Of a stretch of 53,863 nucleotides of DNA, positions 35,017 through 44,800 are shown one piece after another. The position numbers were made by a program, and so were the translations under genes. This DNA is from Desulfobacteraceae bacterium (GTDB lineage: Bacteria > Desulfobacterota > Desulfobacteria > Desulfobacterales > JAABSP01), in the NCBI GenBank assembly GCA_011390345.1, contig JAABSP010000034.1:1-53863 (forward strand), in the 5' to 3' direction. The notes under the pieces were generated by a model. The model had not been told where the DNA came from, searched no databases, and saw only the letters and a list, made by a program, of their open reading frames with translations. Within the stretch, counting starts at the first letter, position 1. Every line of letters starts with the position of its first letter.

Positions 35017-37284
35017 TCATTGGCCGAAGCAGGTCACCTGGTCATCCCAGGTGCTTACGGTCTGTCCGGAAGCTTTATAGGAACCTTTCGTTTTCAGGCA
35101 ATTCCCCAGGAGGTAGAGGCAGTTCTCCACCGTTTGATACGGGGCTTCAGCCGAATAGCAGAACTCGCCTTCGGTAATATCCTGGCTGCCGCCGATGTCC
35201 CGATCGTCGGCAAGGACGAACTTTGCGCTGCCCTTGTAATCCACTACACCGCATCGGTATATGGAGCCGTAAAAGCTCACGCGGTCGTTGCTGAATTCAA
35301 AGCTCTGGCAGGGCGGATCGATCAACGGGGTCGATTGGCCTGTCAGCCGCAGGGCGTAAGCGGCTTCTGCGAGCCCCACCCGTTCATCCCCGCTCACATC
35401 CAGCCAGCAGGCGATGGGGTCCACCTTGATCCGGTGTGCCGGCGCAAGTCCGACGCTGATTTGCAGTGCCATGAGCGCCTCTCTCAGCCCCATCCGCATC
35501 AGCGGCGATTCCCAAGCGCCGATGTCCCAAACGCCGAACCGAAGCTTGCCGCACTGATCCCTGTCCGGTGCATCCTCGTAGGTTCCCGCGTCGATGGCCG
35601 GGCTGTCAGCTCCGAGGGTGTGAACCATGGGGCCGTCGGCACAGGCGCTCAACGGTTCCAGCCGTGGGTCGGCCGTCAGGTCGGTGGCAGCGGGCGTCAC
35701 CTCGTTCCAGTCATTGGAGAGGTTGTAACCCTCGGAGGTGATGACGCCATCGTCGAGGTGCTGGAAATTGGTGGTTCCGTCGGGGCCGTTGAACGCCACG
35801 ATGGTATTTTTCAATGTCAGCGTGCCTGCGGCAGCGATACCCTCTTCGGCATTCCGGTTATTGGCCACGGTACAGTTGATCAGAGACATGGAGGGCGTTC
35901 CGAAAACCTGGGCAATTACCGCTCCATGGTCCGGATCTCCTTGATTTCCCGTAAGCGTAACATTGGTCAGGACGCAGGAGGGAATCCTTTCCGGATCATC
36001 GGTCTCGTCATAGTTCATGAGCGCCGGCCCGTAGTATGAGCGATTGCCGCGCAAGGTGCAGTCTGTAAGGGTCAACCGGCCGTCTCTGTTCAATATGCCG
36101 GCACCCTGCCCCCGCCTTTCCCCCGCATCGACGGCGAGGTTGTCCACCAGTTCGCTGCCGGTGATCGTTATATCGCCCTCGCTATAGATGCCGCCGCCGG
36201 CTAAGGCCTCATTTTCTTTCAAGATGCAATCTTTCAATACACAAATGCCGGGCTCAGATTCATTTGTTTTGTAATTGTTGAAGATACCGCCGCCGTATCC
36301 GGATGTCCGGTTGCCGGTCACCAGGCATTCGGTCATACGGAGAGAGGCGTTTTCACTGTTGTATATGCCCCCGGCGTCGGTTGCCCGGTTGTTGGAAAAT
36401 TCGCACCCCAAAAGCTGCATTTCGCTATAGTTGGCGATGCCGCCGCCCCGGTAACCGGTGGACTCATTTTCGCTAAAGATGCAATCGATCAGATCGGCGT
36501 AAGCCGCCCCCCCGTAATTACCGTTCATAAGGCCGCCGCCTTCATCTGAAGAGACGTTTTTGGAGATCGTGCATCCTTTCATATTCAGTCTGGCGTTATT
36601 ATAGATGCCGGCGCCGATCCCACTGGAGTTTTCGGATATTACACAGTTTTCCAGTCTGCTGTCAGTTACCGAATTCGTGTCCGGATTCCGGTAGTTGGCG
36701 ATGCCGCCTCCTGCATCCAGCCCATGATTATTGGTTATTCGGCAATCGATCATGATCAGGGTGGCGCCATCATCATTGAAGATTCCCCCGCCGAGATGGG
36801 CGCTGCTGTTGGAAACCTCGCATCCATCGAGGGTCAGCCGGCCTTTATTGAGAATGCCGCCCCCCTTCGCAGGATCACCCTGCACGTCATCACCCTCGGA
36901 CCCTTTGCCATCGACGATTTTCAGGTTTCGCATGGTGACATCCGCTGCGGAATCGATATAAAAAACTTTATTGGCGTTGTCACCGCTGATGGTGATGGTC
37001 TGTTCACCGGCATCGATTGTCATATCCCTATCCCTATAGATGACAATAGGATCGACCAGCGTGATGTTGGTTATGCCTGCCTCAAAAACGATTTTATCGT
37101 ACTGAATGTATGACATGCCTTTCACACATCCCCTAAGCGTTCCCTGTATCGGTCCGCCAAAGACATTGTAGCCGTCTGCGCTATTTGTAACGGTACAGAT
37201 ATACTCTTCGGCATCCGAAACCAGCGGATTGACAGCAAGAATAGACATCAGTCCGCATATCAGTAACAGTGTTCTTCGTCTCAT
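35017..37284 (-). CDS. Exported beta-helix repeat protein with dockerin-like C-terminal segment
   Basis: The 755-residue exported protein has a signal peptide (residues 1-25, LICGLMSILAVNPLVSDA). A right-handed parallel beta-helix of nine or more coils covers roughly residues 120-520; its coils recur as GGGIFN, GGGIAN, GAGIYN, GGGLMN and AGGIYN with CxI/CxF strands. Next comes a choice-of-anchor Q-like segment (GADSPAIDAGTYED; GVWDIGAWES). Residues about 600-655 look dockerin-like (GLREALMALQISVGLAP, then DVSGDERVGLAEAAYALRL). The C-terminal end adds about 100 residues with several Cys. The beta-helix may bind polysaccharide or act as an adhesin. It is the last gene of the exoprotein block, 226 bp after the foldase gene. 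Confidence 0.75.
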   Translation of the reverse strand: MRRRTLLLICGLMSILAVNPLVSDAEEYICTVTNSADGYNVFGGPIQGTLRGCVKGMSYIQYDKIVFEAGITNITLVDPIVIYRDRDMTIDAGEQTITISGDNANKVFYIDSAADVTMRNLKIVDGKGSEGDDVQGDPAKGGGILNKGRLTLDGCEVSNSSAHLGGGIFNDDGATLIMIDCRITNNHGLDAGGGIANYRNPDTNSVTDSRLENCVISENSSGIGAGIYNNARLNMKGCTISKNVSSDEGGGLMNGNYGGAAYADLIDCIFSENESTGYRGGGIANYSEMQLLGCEFSNNRATDAGGIYNSENASLRMTECLVTGNRTSGYGGGIFNNYKTNESEPGICVLKDCILKENEALAGGGIYSEGDITITGSELVDNLAVDAGERRGQGAGILNRDGRLTLTDCTLRGNRSYYGPALMNYDETDDPERIPSCVLTNVTLTGNQGDPDHGAVIAQVFGTPSMSLINCTVANNRNAEEGIAAAGTLTLKNTIVAFNGPDGTTNFQHLDDGVITSEGYNLSNDWNEVTPAATDLTADPRLEPLSACADGPMVHTLGADSPAIDAGTYEDAPDRDQCGKLRFGVWDIGAWESPLMRMGLREALMALQISVGLAPAHRIKVDPIACWLDVSGDERVGLAEAAYALRLTGQSTPLIDPPCQSFEFSNDRVSFYGSIYRCGVVDYKGSAKFVLADDRDIGGSQDITEGEFCYSAEAPYQTVENCLYLLGNCLKTKGSYKASGQTVSTWDDQVTCFGQ

Positions 37285-37510
37285 ACTTTTCCTCCTCTTC
37301 TTTCGGTTTACCGGGCCGCCACTTCTGTTTCCGAAGGGCGAAAACGGCTATCCTCAAATCCGCCATAGCATTATCCGAGAGCCCGCGGAGCATGTTGATT
37401 ACCCCGGCAGCGGCGGAATCGTAGCTGTCACTGGCCGGTCATTGCCTTGGACTCTCCTTGGCCACGGCCATCAGGTGATTCTCTGTGCAAACCTTCTAAC
37501 CCCCCGGATT

Positions 37511-38458
37511 TCATTTCAACTGAGGCAAATCCTTTTTTTCGGTTTCAATCGGTATGGAATCCAGGATTTCAGGATAGATTTCGACCAGAACCCTGTCTTT
37601 CAGTTCTTGATAAAAATCCTGCTCCACAGCCCGCCGTTTTTCAATCAACAGCTTTTGGTAAATGGCTGTTTTTACTGTTTCGAGGGGCTGGACAGAGGGT
37701 TCTGCCTTGTCCATTAATTTAAGAAGATAGATTCCATCGGCTGCTGTTATGATATCGCTGACATCACCAATTTCCTCTAACCTGAATCCCTCCGAGATCA
37801 CTTTTTCATCCGATCTGTAAGCCCGTCCTTTGTCGATCCAGCCGATATCCCCCCCGCGGTATCGGCTTCTCTGATCTTCGGAATAGTCCACCGCCAGTGC
37901 CCCGAACCCGGATTCGGCCGGTATTCCGTCTGCCTTGTTTCTTGCTTCCGATAACCTTTCATGAAGTTCCGCCACTCTTTCAGCGCTCATAAACGAGTCG
38001 GTTTTCAAGTAGAGCATCGCCAGTCTGACCTTTGCAGGCTCCGTATAGGTTTTGATGTTGGCGTTATACCAGGATTCGATCTCCTCATCCGTGATCTGCA
38101 CGTTTTCGATCAGCGGCATCAGATCACGCTGTTTGAGCTTCCCCACAATGATATTATGATAGGATCGAATCACTTCCGGGTCTTTATCCAGACCGGCTTC
38201 GATCCCTTTGAGCAAAAGTGTCTCATATTCGATCATCTCATCGAGCAATTCGGTTTTCCCCGCGATGTTTCCGGATCTGCGGGCAATTTCATTCTGAAAG
38301 GATTCAACCGTGATTTTCCGGGGACCGATGCGGGCGATAACATTTGAATCGTCCTTTTCGGATGGCAGGTTTTTGAAAGCATAATAGCCGGCAATGATTG
38401 CTGATAAAATCAACAGGGCTATCAGAATATATTGACTGCGGAATCGGTTTGAGGCCAT
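37511..38458 (-). CDS. Membrane-anchored parvulin-type peptidyl-prolyl isomerase
   Basis: This 315-residue foldase has one N-terminal membrane helix (YILIALLILSAIIAGYYAF) and a periplasmic SurA_N-like domain (ITVESFQNEIARRSGNIAGK). A single parvulin domain spans about residues 140-250 (VRLAMLYLKTDSF; FGALAVDYSEDQRSRYRGGD; IGWIDKG; GIYLLKLMDKAEP). Its place among the giant LamG gene, the RTX gene and the beta-helix gene suggests it folds these exported proteins on their way out. It differs clearly from the SurA-type gene of the mfd operon, so it is a dedicated paralogue. A hairpin precedes it and may set its level. Confidence 0.88.
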   Translation of the reverse strand: MASNRFRSQYILIALLILSAIIAGYYAFKNLPSEKDDSNVIARIGPRKITVESFQNEIARRSGNIAGKTELLDEMIEYETLLLKGIEAGLDKDPEVIRSYHNIIVGKLKQRDLMPLIENVQITDEEIESWYNANIKTYTEPAKVRLAMLYLKTDSFMSAERVAELHERLSEARNKADGIPAESGFGALAVDYSEDQRSRYRGGDIGWIDKGRAYRSDEKVISEGFRLEEIGDVSDIITAADGIYLLKLMDKAEPSVQPLETVKTAIYQKLLIEKRRAVEQDFYQELKDRVLVEIYPEILDSIPIETEKKDLPQLK

Positions 38459-38480
38459 TTTTCTGCTATCCTCCGTTATG

Positions 38481-38513
38481 AAAACAAGGCAGGATCGCTC
38501 TGCAACCCTGCCT
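38481..38513 (-). terminator. Terminator-like hairpin between the RTX gene and the foldase gene
   Basis: On the minus strand AGGCAGG, a 13-nt loop and CCTGCCT are followed by TGTTTT. It is weak (7-bp stem) and may attenuate rather than stop transcription. Confidence 0.4.
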
Positions 38514-38579
38514 CATTTCTTTTATTTCAGTTCTGATGATAACGATGGTGCTGCCGAGTACCACCTCCTCATTGGGTGG

Positions 38580-41500
38580 TTATCGTTCCGTTTCCGGCCG
38601 CAGGTTCGACACGACCTGCAGGATGTAGATGATCTCTTCATGGCCGATTCTGCCGTCGCCGTTGACCTCGGCAACCCTGTAAATCGCGGAAGCCGGAGTC
38701 ATGCCTGCCAAGACCTGAAGGCCGAGAATCGCATCCGCCAGCGTCACTCCGTTCTTGGCGTCCAAATCTCCCGGAATCAGTGTCGGGCCGATAGCGACCA
38801 TGGCACTTGAAGAGGATGTGGCCGCATAACCATCTCCCGCCTGCAGTATCACTTCCACATACTCTATTGGCTCATCGAGAATATCCATATAGGGATTGAC
38901 CGCAATTTTTACCAGGCTCGAACCCTGGGGAATCCGGATTTCGGAAGGGATAAATTCATAGTCTTTGCCGTTTTCCGCAGATCCCTGGATATTGAGCTTC
39001 ACGATCCGCTCCACATCGGTCTGCCCCTCGCGGCTGATGGTGAATTCTCCGGGAAGATCGCCGTCCTCGGTGGTATAATTCTGTGTGGCCAGAATGCTGA
39101 TCCGATCCGCGCCTTCTATGATTTTCAATGTAACGGTATCCGCATCCGAAAGGGAATAAGAATCCTCGTTGGGCATCAAGGAGATGACAAGCGATCTGTC
39201 CGGATCGGTCTGCTGGTTGTCCACCGCGTACACGCTGACGGTCAGTCTCCTTTCGCCGGGTTTGAGGCTGACCGGAATCGAGCTTCCCCGGATTTCGATA
39301 GTCTCATACGCACCGTTGACCGGGTCATATGCTTCGGTTTCCATGCGGTAATTCAATCCGGTCAGCGGATTTCCCTCAATCTCCAGCGGCACCGCCAGCG
39401 GATTCGGGACAGCGTCGCCCGCAAATGTCAGCGTAAAAGTGGCTGCCCCGCCGCCGATTTCCGAGGCGGTCGTCTGCACCGGATCGATCCGGGCCGTCAA
39501 TGAGGGACGCCTGCCGCCGGTAACCAGGGAGCCGGAGGCCCAGAACCTTGAAATATCCAAAGCCTGCAGCGCAATGTTTTTGAGGGTGATGGTCGCATCG
39601 GTATATCCGCTGCCGTCTCCGTCTTCATCGATCATGAGCAGCGTATCGGTTCCGTCGGTTTCCAGATGAACATATGCGGCAAGATCCTGGTCAGATCCTT
39701 TCAACAGGTGGGCGATGCTCAGTCGATCTCCGGCCTTTTGATTGAAATCCGCGATGATGTTTCCATCGTTTACCACAAAGAGATCCCTTCCGCCCATCCC
39801 CCGCAGCAGATCCTCTCCGGGGTTGCCCACCAGGATATCATCTTCATGTCCGCCCGTTAGCGTGTCATCCCCGAATCCGCCGATAAGCAGATAATTCAGG
39901 TCTTTGCCGTAAAGGGGCACATAAGATCCCGTATACTCCGAATATGTCTCGCTGAATCCGGCAGATGCGCCCCGGATGTTCACGGGCCGGGATTCCCGGG
40001 ATGCATCCTGTACGGCATATCCGAACCATTTGCTCATCAGATAGGCCGTGGTACTCCATTTCTTTTCAAAGGGCTGCCGGCTGTCGAAGAGAATCATTTC
40101 TCCCAGTCGACCCTGAAATCCTTCAACGGTCTCCTCTATCCATGCATTTTCATCGCTGTTCCATTCCTGAATCGTCTTGGAACCGATCTGGGGCCTGGCG
40201 GGGGTCTCCGAAGCCGCTTCCAGTCGGAAGGGGCCGGCGGTCACGACGCCGTTCAGCTCGATTCTGGCTTCCGAAGGGCTTTTGTCGATGAAGGCGAGGG
40301 TCCACTGATCCTGAACCTCTCCCCCGCCGTACATCACATCTCCGGGGGCCCCGAACCGGATCTGATTCGGATGGGTGGAATGCTCGTCTCCGGTTACTCC
40401 CAATTGAAAATGGGCTGTGGATATCAGGGATTGCTCCCCTGAACCGGTCGATTGGAATACCGCGAAAAATCCCGTCTCCGCCGAGGAAAAAATCGGCGCG
40501 TCGCCGGGCAGATCAAACCATGTATCTCGGCCGAAGTTAAGCGCGGTAATTCCCGAAGGCGTACCGTTTTTGCTGATGGTTCCGGTATCGGATGATCCGA
40601 CCGAACCAAAGGCATTCGATCCGGAACGATCCGACAGTCGGGTTGCGATCTGCCCATCTGAAGCATCGGCAAAGTCATGGTGGATATCGGTCCAGTATCT
40701 TGCACCGGTTCCGTCGGATGCGCTGGGCTTCCAGATCGAAACTTCGATCGTGCCTTGGGCCGGCGTATGGGCAGGATCTTCGTCGCTGATGCTGACCTTG
40801 AAAGCACATGAGGTCTGTTCCGTCTCCTTGTATTTGAGCAGGAGCCGGCCTTCATGAATCTGCTGCAGTGTCATCGCGTCATTTGCCTGCAGGAGCTTGT
40901 CCTGACGAATACCCGAGGCGTTCGGCTCCATGCCGCCTTTGAAGATCAGATCCGCACACGCGGGAAGATCGGCAAATGTGATGTCGATATCTTCCCTGGC
41001 GGAATCGGAATCCAGAACATAGAGATTGGCCAGAATCAGCCCGTTCTCCGGCAAGCGAAGCGGTTCTCTCGTTTCAAGCGCGGGTACGGTATTGCTCTGA
41101 AACGGATCTGTGTTATTCAGATATTCCAGAAGGTTGTTCCATCCGTCGTTGTCCGGGTCTTCTGCCGCGTCTTCGGCCTTATATTTATCCAGTCCGTATT
41201 GATCTTCCCAGAAATCCGGAATCCCGTCTCCGTCCGTATCCTCCAGTTCACTTTCACTGCCTATTTCAAGGTCAACCCGGTAGACCGATGCGCGTCTGGA
41301 CTGCGCTGCTTTGATGTATCCCTGGGCCGGGGGCGTGATCCGGGCTGCGCGGCCATTCAGGCTGATCTCCGTATGGTCATACTGCATTTCCGCGCCGGTG
41401 ACCGGCACGGCCGAAACCGTTGCATCGAATCCGGAAACCCCCGTCAGGGCTTCATGGGGCACTTTCAGTTGGTAGGAGTAGGCGCATTCCCCGCATTCGC

Positions 41501-41810
41501 CGGTCTCGGACGGCGGATCATCCATACATTGGAGGCATTCGAGGTCGGTCGTAAAGGTATAGGTCTGCCGATCCCCTTCCTTTCCCCGGAGGGTCCATTT
41601 CAGGGTTCCGGAGGTGATCGGGACCCGGGTCGACTTATCCGTGTTCACCACCTTGCCGTAAATCACGGTTTCGGCTTCGGGAATTGCTGCATGGGCCTGG
41701 GAAGGGAAGAAGCCGGGGGTGAAGAGCAGCATCCAGAAGATCATCCAAAAGACCGGACCAAGAGGCCGGCCCCTGAATTCCGATTTTTTCGGCCCAACTG
41801 TTTGTTTCAT
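38580..41810 (-). CDS. Exported RTX/Calx-beta protein with dockerin-like C-terminus and Cys motif
   Basis: The 1076-residue exported protein (start at 41810 after AAAGGGAAA; a longer frame has no ribosome site) has a signal peptide ending SQAHAA. Next comes a domain holding the motif LECLQCMDDPPSE..C..C, shared with the giant protein. A thrombospondin-3-like calcium segment follows (DTDGDGIPDFWEDQYG), then a jelly-roll-like region. RTX nonapeptide-like repeats near 39,900-39,760 read GGFGDDTLTGGHEDDIL and GGRDLFVV. Two Calx-beta-like domains follow (TFTLTFAGDAVPNP; GEFTISREGQTD). The C-terminus is a dockerin-like pair (GDLDAKNGVTLADAILGLQV and EVNGDGRIGHEEIIYILQVV). It probably forms a calcium-dependent surface matrix. 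No T1SS genes are visible, and the signal peptide points to Sec export. Confidence 0.8.
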   Translation of the reverse strand: MKQTVGPKKSEFRGRPLGPVFWMIFWMLLFTPGFFPSQAHAAIPEAETVIYGKVVNTDKSTRVPITSGTLKWTLRGKEGDRQTYTFTTDLECLQCMDDPPSETGECGECAYSYQLKVPHEALTGVSGFDATVSAVPVTGAEMQYDHTEISLNGRAARITPPAQGYIKAAQSRRASVYRVDLEIGSESELEDTDGDGIPDFWEDQYGLDKYKAEDAAEDPDNDGWNNLLEYLNNTDPFQSNTVPALETREPLRLPENGLILANLYVLDSDSAREDIDITFADLPACADLIFKGGMEPNASGIRQDKLLQANDAMTLQQIHEGRLLLKYKETEQTSCAFKVSISDEDPAHTPAQGTIEVSIWKPSASDGTGARYWTDIHHDFADASDGQIATRLSDRSGSNAFGSVGSSDTGTISKNGTPSGITALNFGRDTWFDLPGDAPIFSSAETGFFAVFQSTGSGEQSLISTAHFQLGVTGDEHSTHPNQIRFGAPGDVMYGGGEVQDQWTLAFIDKSPSEARIELNGVVTAGPFRLEAASETPARPQIGSKTIQEWNSDENAWIEETVEGFQGRLGEMILFDSRQPFEKKWSTTAYLMSKWFGYAVQDASRESRPVNIRGASAGFSETYSEYTGSYVPLYGKDLNYLLIGGFGDDTLTGGHEDDILVGNPGEDLLRGMGGRDLFVVNDGNIIADFNQKAGDRLSIAHLLKGSDQDLAAYVHLETDGTDTLLMIDEDGDGSGYTDATITLKNIALQALDISRFWASGSLVTGGRRPSLTARIDPVQTTASEIGGGAATFTLTFAGDAVPNPLAVPLEIEGNPLTGLNYRMETEAYDPVNGAYETIEIRGSSIPVSLKPGERRLTVSVYAVDNQQTDPDRSLVISLMPNEDSYSLSDADTVTLKIIEGADRISILATQNYTTEDGDLPGEFTISREGQTDVERIVKLNIQGSAENGKDYEFIPSEIRIPQGSSLVKIAVNPYMDILDEPIEYVEVILQAGDGYAATSSSSAMVAIGPTLIPGDLDAKNGVTLADAILGLQVLAGMTPASAIYRVAEVNGDGRIGHEEIIYILQVVSNLRPETER

Positions 41811-41826
41811 GATGATTTCCCTTTCC

Positions 41827-41860
41827 GGTTGAGGCAGCGGTTTTTCAAGCTGCCTCAACC
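41827..41860. repeat. Perfect inverted repeat between the giant gene and the RTX gene
   Basis: GGTTGAGGCAGC (41827-41838) and GCTGCCTCAACC (41849-41860) with a 10-nt loop, just after the giant gene's stop. The stem is long and perfect but has no T-tract on the coding strand, so it may stabilise or process the mRNA. Confidence 0.6.
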
Positions 41861-41883
41861 GTTTTATCGGTTGGTTGATTTTA

Positions 41884-44800
41884 TTAGTTCCCTGATATGG
41901 CATAGGTCTGGAAGAGCAGCTTCACATCCGTCACTGTGCTGATGAAGCTGTCCAGTCCGTATTTCGGGTCATAGTGGAAGGTCGCGCCCGGGATGACCAG
42001 CAGCCAGCGGGTGTTCCATACGGATCTGCCGATGAGCCGGCTGTCGTAGTTCATCTCGCTCTGGTTGAAATATCCGGAGTCGTGATAGGCTCTTGCCATG
42101 GGGAACTTCTGAATCTGAACCATGGGGCCGCTCAGGGAATCCAGGGAGGGGAACCAGCCGCTGTCGGCGAGATCGGAAGGGCCGATGGGCAGCGGGGCCG
42201 GGATCTTCTGATCCACAATGGTCCATTCCCGGCTGTCCAGCTCGGTGCTGTTGGGAACCATCATCACATCCATGCCCGCGGGAACCAGGTAGGCTCTCGG
42301 GGTTTCGGACAACCGGCTGTTGTCGTAACCTTCGAACCAGAGCCCCACCGAGCGGACCTTGGTGGCGTAGTGGGTCGGGTCATAGGCATGATCGCCGCCG
42401 CCCAGGGGCCAGCCGAAGAAGTTCTTGCCGGAGATGATGTTGCTGGTAAAGGGAATCACGATGCCGGGCTGCGCGCCGTCGGTTTCGGAGATGAAGGGGC
42501 GGCAGTACCGTCTGAAGTCGGGAACCGACCAGAGATTGTCGGTTTTGTGCTTCAGCAGCTCCCGGCGCCAGGCATCGTCTTCGCTTCCGTCCTTCTTGAT
42601 CCGGAAGAGTTCATAGCGCAGGGACATCCGGCTGGTCTCCGACTGAGGGTTGCTCAATCCCATCTGGCCCTTCAGAACCTCGAAATTGGTCTTGAGCCGC
42701 GCCAGGGTTTCGCCCAGTCCGCCCTGCCCGATGATGTAGCGTCCGTCTTCGTACTGCCCCAGGGTGCGCTGGCGCATGAGATCCGCCAGGAGGGGGCCGG
42801 CCGCAGCCGGGTCCCTATCGCTCAGGTTGGTCTCGTAGTCGTAGGCCTTGGCGGCCAGATAGACAAACCGGGAGGCGACGTCGTACATGGAGCGGTATTT
42901 GGAGAGGGCGTCGTTGAGGCCGATGCGGAAGTTCATATCCGCATACCGGCTGCCCTGGGTCTTGGCCGCAACTTTGGCATTGAATGCCTTGCGTTCTTCC
43001 ATCAGGCGTAACCCCTTGCTCAGTACAGCCTTGTATTTTTCGGAAATCTGACGCATATGTTCCTGACGTTTGAAGATTTCCATACGCTGGGGCGCCTCAT
43101 TCCCCAGGTGGAGTTCAATCTCCTTGAGTTGCTGTTTAATATCATACTTGTACTCTTCTTTTTCGATGCTGATATCAGCTCCACCGATTAGCCATTCTTT
43201 TGTAATTTCAGCCCCCATAGAAGTGAATTTTGCTGTCTTCTCCAACACTTTTAATGGTGTCCAAGCAGCTACGGCTCCGGTCTTAACTACGGCTCTTGCC
43301 GGCGCAGTCGCATCACTGGCAACTCCGACGACTTTAGGAATTCCTTCAATAACAGTATCTTCAACTTTTTTTGTGAGTTCATAGCCAAGTTCAGCGCCCC
43401 ACGCAACCATATTAGCCCCTTGGATAATTGTGTTCAATACTCTTTTTTTCTGCAAAGCAGTTTCCATAATATCTATGTTATTGCTATTCAAATCAGAACG
43501 AGCTTCCAATAAAGAAACTGCCACATTGATGTCGAGCATCAAGCCTGCGTAATCAGCCAGAGCCAACTTCAGGTCTGCTTCGGCTTTGACCAGTTCAATC
43601 AAGGCTAACTGGATTTCACCGGGTGATTTTCGCATTCCCCAATTCAATGGCGCCTGAAAACTCCAAGTTCCAGCGCCGCTTATGGGATATTCAATTTTGA
43701 TATCGTCACTGAAATGAGCGGGATAAACTATTTCTCCGGGATTGAAATCCGTTCCGAAAAAGTGACTGAATACCGAAGAATATCCGGATCCATTATTTAA
43801 TGCACCGCCTGCCTCATTTTTGATAATCGGAAACCCTGCCGTAAAAAAGGCTTTTACGGTATTACTGGGTTCGGGAAACCTATCACTTGAATCAGTTTCA
43901 TTCACATCAATATAGTTATACAGGAAGTAATCCGGCCCCTGATACCCGGCAGGATAGAGTTTTCCGGACCCGATGGTCCCCTCATACGGCGTTCCGAAGA
44001 TTTCGATCATCCGGTTCCGGTAATTCCGGTCCTGGACAATGACCTGCTGCGTGAACTCCTCAGTAGAAACTGCGGTCTGACGGATCCGGTTTTTCAGATC
44101 ATTGGCATGGTCGAAGACGATCCTCGCGTTTTTCAGTGCGCTGAAGGCCCGCTCATACACCTGCTCGAAATGCGTCGCGAAATTGTAGGCCCCCGGAACC
44201 ATCCGGGCAGGCTCAATATCAAATGGCACGGTTTCATCCGAAAGCCCCAACGGATTCAGACCGACATTCGCGTCATCGGCCTGTTTCTGGATTGCACGGG
44301 CCTGGGACGCAATCTCCAAGGTCTCCTGCACGGTGGTGCGGTCGATTCGTTTCAAACCGCTCTTTTCCGCGAATTTCAGAATATTCGGATACGGCGTCGG
44401 GTCAATCCCGGCCTCGGTCAGGGCGTCCTTGAAGTCCGTTTCATTGCCGTAGCCCTGATCTTCGAAGGCATTCAGTTTATTGTACACCGCCAGCGGCACT
44501 TCCGCCTTGAGCCTGTCCAGATCGCTCCGGTTCAGTCGGAAGGCGCCGGCCGAAGGCAGCACCGCATTGACGGTGGCCCAGTCAAAATAGGCGGCGTGCG
44601 CGGATCTGCGGCTCCATTCCGATACGCCCCAGGCTCTGGACTTGTCGGTGTCTTTGTATCCCTGCCACTGGCCGTCCGGATCATCCACATATTTGGATCG
44701 GTAGGTCAGATCCACGATTTCCCTGCCCACTTTGGCTTTGGCCGCGGCCGCTTCGGCAAATTTGCGTTCGTCCAGATAATCCACATCCATCACCACGCCC

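Noticed and set aside
37285-37510. Possible riboswitch in the leader of the beta-helix gene
   Set aside because: I compared it with the c-di-GMP-I (GEMM) and other consensus patterns from memory; no conserved core was present.
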